This document shows positions 61,587 through 64,000 of a DNA stretch of 64,000 nucleotides, piece after piece. The notes under the pieces are model-generated. The model ran no database searches. It was not told where the DNA came from and saw only the letters and a program-made list of their open reading frames with translations. The position numbers and the translations under genes were made by a program. The DNA lies in NCBI RefSeq assembly GCF_013778455.1, contig NZ_JACEHE010000015.1, positions 186,001 through 250,000 on the forward strand, read 5' to 3'. This DNA is from Streptomyces himalayensis subsp. himalayensis. GTDB lineage: Bacteria; Actinomycetota; Actinomycetes; Streptomycetales; Streptomycetaceae. Positions within the stretch are counted from its first letter, which is position 1; each line of letters begins with the position of its first letter.

Positions 61587-62900
61587 TCACGTGCGGCGCG
61601 CTGTGAGTCTGTCGTGCAGGGAGCGGGCCGAGGCGTCGGTCAGGGACGCGATGTGGTCGACGATGACGCGTTCGCGCGCCTGGTCGTCGTCCGCCGCGTC
61701 GAAGAGCGCGCGGAACTGCGGGTCCAGTCCTTCGGGCGCCCGCGCGGTGAGTGCTTCGGCCAGCTCCGCGACGACGATCCGCTGGTCGGCGCGGAGCCGC
61801 TCCTGTTCGGCGCGCTGCATGACGTAGCGGTCGGCCACGGCCTTGAGGACCGCGCACTCGTGGCGGGTCTGGCGGGGCACCACCAGCTCGGCCGCGTACC
61901 GCGTGAGCCGGCCGGAGCCCCATCGCGCGCGCGTGGCGCCCTCGGCGGCGAGGCAGAACCGCCCGATGAGCTGGCTCGTGGCGTCCTTGAGCCGGGCCTG
62001 GGCGACGGCCGAGCCGTCGTAGCCGTGCGGCCACCACTCCTGGTCGAGGAGGCGGTCGAGGGCTTCGGCGAGCTCCTCGGGGTCGGTGTCGGCGGGGACG
62101 TACCGCCCGATGGCCACCGCGAAGATCTCCCTGCGCTCGGGATCGGCGTGCAGGCAGTTGGGGTCGATGTGCCCGGCGTGCAGGCCGTCCTCGACGTCGT
62201 GCACCGAGTACGCCACGTCGTCCGCCCAGTCCATGACCTGGGCCTCGAAGCAGGCGCGGGTGCCCGGGGCGCCCTTGCGGATCCAGTCGAAGACGGGGCG
62301 GTCGTCCTCGTAGACCCCGAACTTCGGCGACGCCGGGTCGGCGGGATGGGCGCCGCGCGGCCAGGGGTACTTGGTCGCGGCGTCGAGCGCCGCGCGCGTG
62401 AGGTTGAGCCCGACGCTGACAAGGTCGCCGCTCTCCTCGTCGCGCACGAAGCGCTTGGGCTCGATACGGGTGAGCAGGCGCAGCGACTGGGCGTTGCCCT
62501 CGAAGCCGCCGCAGCTCTGGGCCACCTCGTTGAGCGCCTGCTCGCCGTTGTGCCCGAAGGGCGGGTGGCCGAGGTCGTGGGAGAGGCACGCGGTCTCCAC
62601 GAGATCCGGGTCGCAGCCCAGCGCGGCTCCCAGCTCGCGGCCGACCTGGGCGCACTCGAGCGAGTGCGTCAGGCGCGTACGCGGGCTGGGATCCCAGGCC
62701 TGGCTGCGGGTGCCGGGGGTGACCACCTGCGTCTTTCCGGCGAGGCGGCGCAGCGCGGCGGAGTGCAGCACCCGCGCGCGGTCGCGCTGGAAGGCCGTGC
62801 GCCCAGGCCTCTTGTCGGCCTCGACGGCCCAGCGCTCGACGGCCGCCTCGTCGTAGTACGCGCTCGGTTCGGTGTACGCGCTCAGTTCGGTGCCTTCCAT
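61587..62900 (-). CDS. dgt: Deoxyguanosinetriphosphate triphosphohydrolase (dGTPase)
   Basis: 437 residues, HD-domain phosphohydrolase. Metal ligands His79 (RTRLTHSLE), His108 and Asp109 (CLSHDLGHPPFGHNGE), and a downstream Asp in DWADDVAYSVHDVEDG. Length and motifs match bacterial dGTPases of the actinobacterial type. Hydrolyses dNTPs to nucleoside and triphosphate. The 213 bases between it and the reductase gene hold no convincing gene. Confidence 0.93.
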   Translation of the reverse strand: MEGTELSAYTEPSAYYDEAAVERWAVEADKRPGRTAFQRDRARVLHSAALRRLAGKTQVVTPGTRSQAWDPSPRTRLTHSLECAQVGRELGAALGCDPDLVETACLSHDLGHPPFGHNGEQALNEVAQSCGGFEGNAQSLRLLTRIEPKRFVRDEESGDLVSVGLNLTRAALDAATKYPWPRGAHPADPASPKFGVYEDDRPVFDWIRKGAPGTRACFEAQVMDWADDVAYSVHDVEDGLHAGHIDPNCLHADPERREIFAVAIGRYVPADTDPEELAEALDRLLDQEWWPHGYDGSAVAQARLKDATSQLIGRFCLAAEGATRARWGSGRLTRYAAELVVPRQTRHECAVLKAVADRYVMQRAEQERLRADQRIVVAELAEALTARAPEGLDPQFRALFDAADDDQARERVIVDHIASLTDASARSLHDRLTARRT

Positions 62901-62995
62901 GCACCGACAGTAAACGCCCGCAGTGACAGAAGCCGTAACAGACGGAACACGGACAGTGAGCCTCCTGGGACCGGAGGATCAGGCCGTGGCGAGGT

Positions 62996-63919
62996 TCAGG
63001 CCGTGGCGAGGTGCAGGGACGCGGCCGCGGCGGAGGACATGCGGGCCTCGTCGTAGCGGTGCAGGACGAGACGGGCCATCGCGGCGTGCGCGCCCATCGG
63101 TTCTGCGGCGATCCAGGGGGCGGCCTCCGCGCACTCCGAGGCGAAACGTCCCGGCGCGGTGAAGTACGACGCGACGGCCACGCGGTGGCGGCCGCGCGCT
63201 GCCAGGGCGCGCACGGCGTCCGGCACGGTGGGGGCGGCCGCTGAGGCGTATGCCGGAACGACCGGCACTCCGAGGCGCTCGGCGAGCAGCTCGGCGGTGC
63301 GCTTGGTGTCGGTTGCGGCGTCGGGGTCGCGGGACCCGGCCGCCGCCAGGACGACCGCGCTGCTGCGCCTGTCGGCCGCACTGAGCCTCGTCCGCCACCC
63401 GGCCTCGACGAGCCGCTCGTACAGCGCCTCGGCGAGCAGCGGGTGCGGGCCGAGCGGTGCCGCAATGCGTATGTCCAGGTGGGACGCATCGGCGGCGGCC
63501 TCGGGGATGTCCTGCTTGATGTGGTAGCCGCGGCTGAGCAGGAGAGGTACGAGAACGGCGCGGCCGGGCCGGAGAGCGGCGAGCGTGTCGGGGAGCAGCG
63601 GCTCGTTCAGCTCGATGTGGCCGAGCTGAACGGAGAGACCGGGGCGCAGCTCGCGCACGCGTTCGGCGAGGGTCTCGACGGTGCTCAGTGCTCTCGGGTC
63701 GCGGCTGCCGTGCGCCACGAGGACGAGGGCGGGCGACTCGGGGCGGCGACGCCTGCCGTCGAGCGCGACGAGGCTGAGCTGGCTGCCGAGCTGGCTGGTG
63801 ATCCGGTTCATGAGTTGCGCCGTACTGTCGAGGTGGCCGTCGGACTGTGCCGCGCCGGGCGGCAGGCTGCTGCCCGAGGGCTGGGTGGACTCGTCGCGAG
63901 GAGGGTTCGACGCCGTCAT
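62996..63919 (-). CDS. Sirohydrochlorin chelatase / CbiX-like protein
   Basis: 307 residues with two tandem chelatase half-domains. First: LVLVAHGSRDPRALSTVETLAERVREL..GHIELNEPLLPDTLAALRPGRAVLVPLLLSRGYHIKQDIP. Second: SSAVVLAAAGSRDPDAATDTKR. The first half keeps the metal-binding His (AHGSRDP, GYHIKQD); the second has AAGSRDP without the His. Inserts Fe, Co or Ni into sirohydrochlorin for siroheme or cobalamin. A 60-residue polar N-terminal extension precedes the fold. Beyond 63919 to the window end no gene can be supported. Confidence 0.88.
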   Translation of the reverse strand: MTASNPPRDESTQPSGSSLPPGAAQSDGHLDSTAQLMNRITSQLGSQLSLVALDGRRRRPESPALVLVAHGSRDPRALSTVETLAERVRELRPGLSVQLGHIELNEPLLPDTLAALRPGRAVLVPLLLSRGYHIKQDIPEAAADASHLDIRIAAPLGPHPLLAEALYERLVEAGWRTRLSAADRRSSAVVLAAAGSRDPDAATDTKRTAELLAERLGVPVVPAYASAAAPTVPDAVRALAARGRHRVAVASYFTAPGRFASECAEAAPWIAAEPMGAHAAMARLVLHRYDEARMSSAAAASLHLATA

Positions 63920-64000
63920 GAACCGATCGTGGCGGCGGTAGGTTGCCGCTGCGTTGCACGACGGTGACGGCTCATTTCCCCGGGGCTCACGCTGCGGCGA

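Noticed and set aside
58026..63056. Very long plus-strand open frame (over 1,600 codons) across the dnaG-dgt region
   Set aside because: It is antisense to dnaG, the reductase, dgt and the chelatase, which have clear catalytic motifs. High GC makes such stop-free antisense frames common.

Overview
The window is high-GC actinobacterial DNA, almost certainly from a Streptomyces chromosome. Coding frames have strongly G/C-biased third positions, GTG and TTG starts are common, and the gene families are typical of the genus (HrdA-type sigma factor, Mbl-type MreB, MatB, IclR-controlled sugar genes). From memory, the order mat genes - secreted protease - mbl on the left and FGGY kinase - ABC pair - hrdA - dnaG on the right resembles the central S. 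coelicolor chromosome. This was not checked by search.

Left part (1-13.5 kb) is a pentose/arabinan block. It has the end of a sugar-binding protein, a ribose/xylose-type ABC ATPase and permease, aldose 1-epimerase, a HisC-like aminotransferase, intracellular GH51 arabinofuranosidase, a CUT1-type ABC importer co-transcribed with a secreted GH43 arabinanase, an SMP-30 lactonase and an IclR regulator. The same TGTTCGAWATT half-palindrome lies in front of the GH51 gene, the importer operon and the iclR gene, so one IclR regulon is likely.

13.5-24.5 kb holds a frameshifted hypothetical gene, a VapBC toxin-antitoxin pair, the malonate block (GntR regulator, MatC-like carrier, MatB, AccD-AccA-like fusion), a decayed S8 protease tail, Mbl, a VOC protein, a BBE-type flavoprotein and a DUF1360 protein. 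24.6-27.5 kb carries an orphan cytochrome oxidase subunit I with a small membrane partner, and a hemerythrin protein.

27.86-50.1 kb looks like an inserted island of about 22 kb. A copy of the 3' part of tRNA-Met plus its terminator flank (27796-27889) repeats the same segment of the intact tRNA-Met gene (50022-50117), with 29 identical bases in the tRNA part. Inside are copper genes (CopZ, CopA, multicopper oxidase, DUF305 and His/Met-rich exported proteins), a sulfide/persulfide operon (persulfide dioxygenase, rhodanese, TauE exporter, DUF2892), an MFS plus cysteine-synthase-like pair, TetR and MerR modules, and several decayed genes (nickel transporter, rhodanese, an MFS tail). Four CsoR/CstR-like TACCCC...GGGGTA sites control three units, but no CsoR-family gene is in the window, and no integrase was recognised.

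50.1-64 kb returns to housekeeping genes: tRNA-Met, two tandem tRNA-Asn, a YtxH protein, a xylulokinase-like kinase, a heterodimeric ABC exporter pair, HrdA-like sigma factor, DnaG primase, an FAD-dependent reductase, a dGTPase and a sirohydrochlorin chelatase-like protein.
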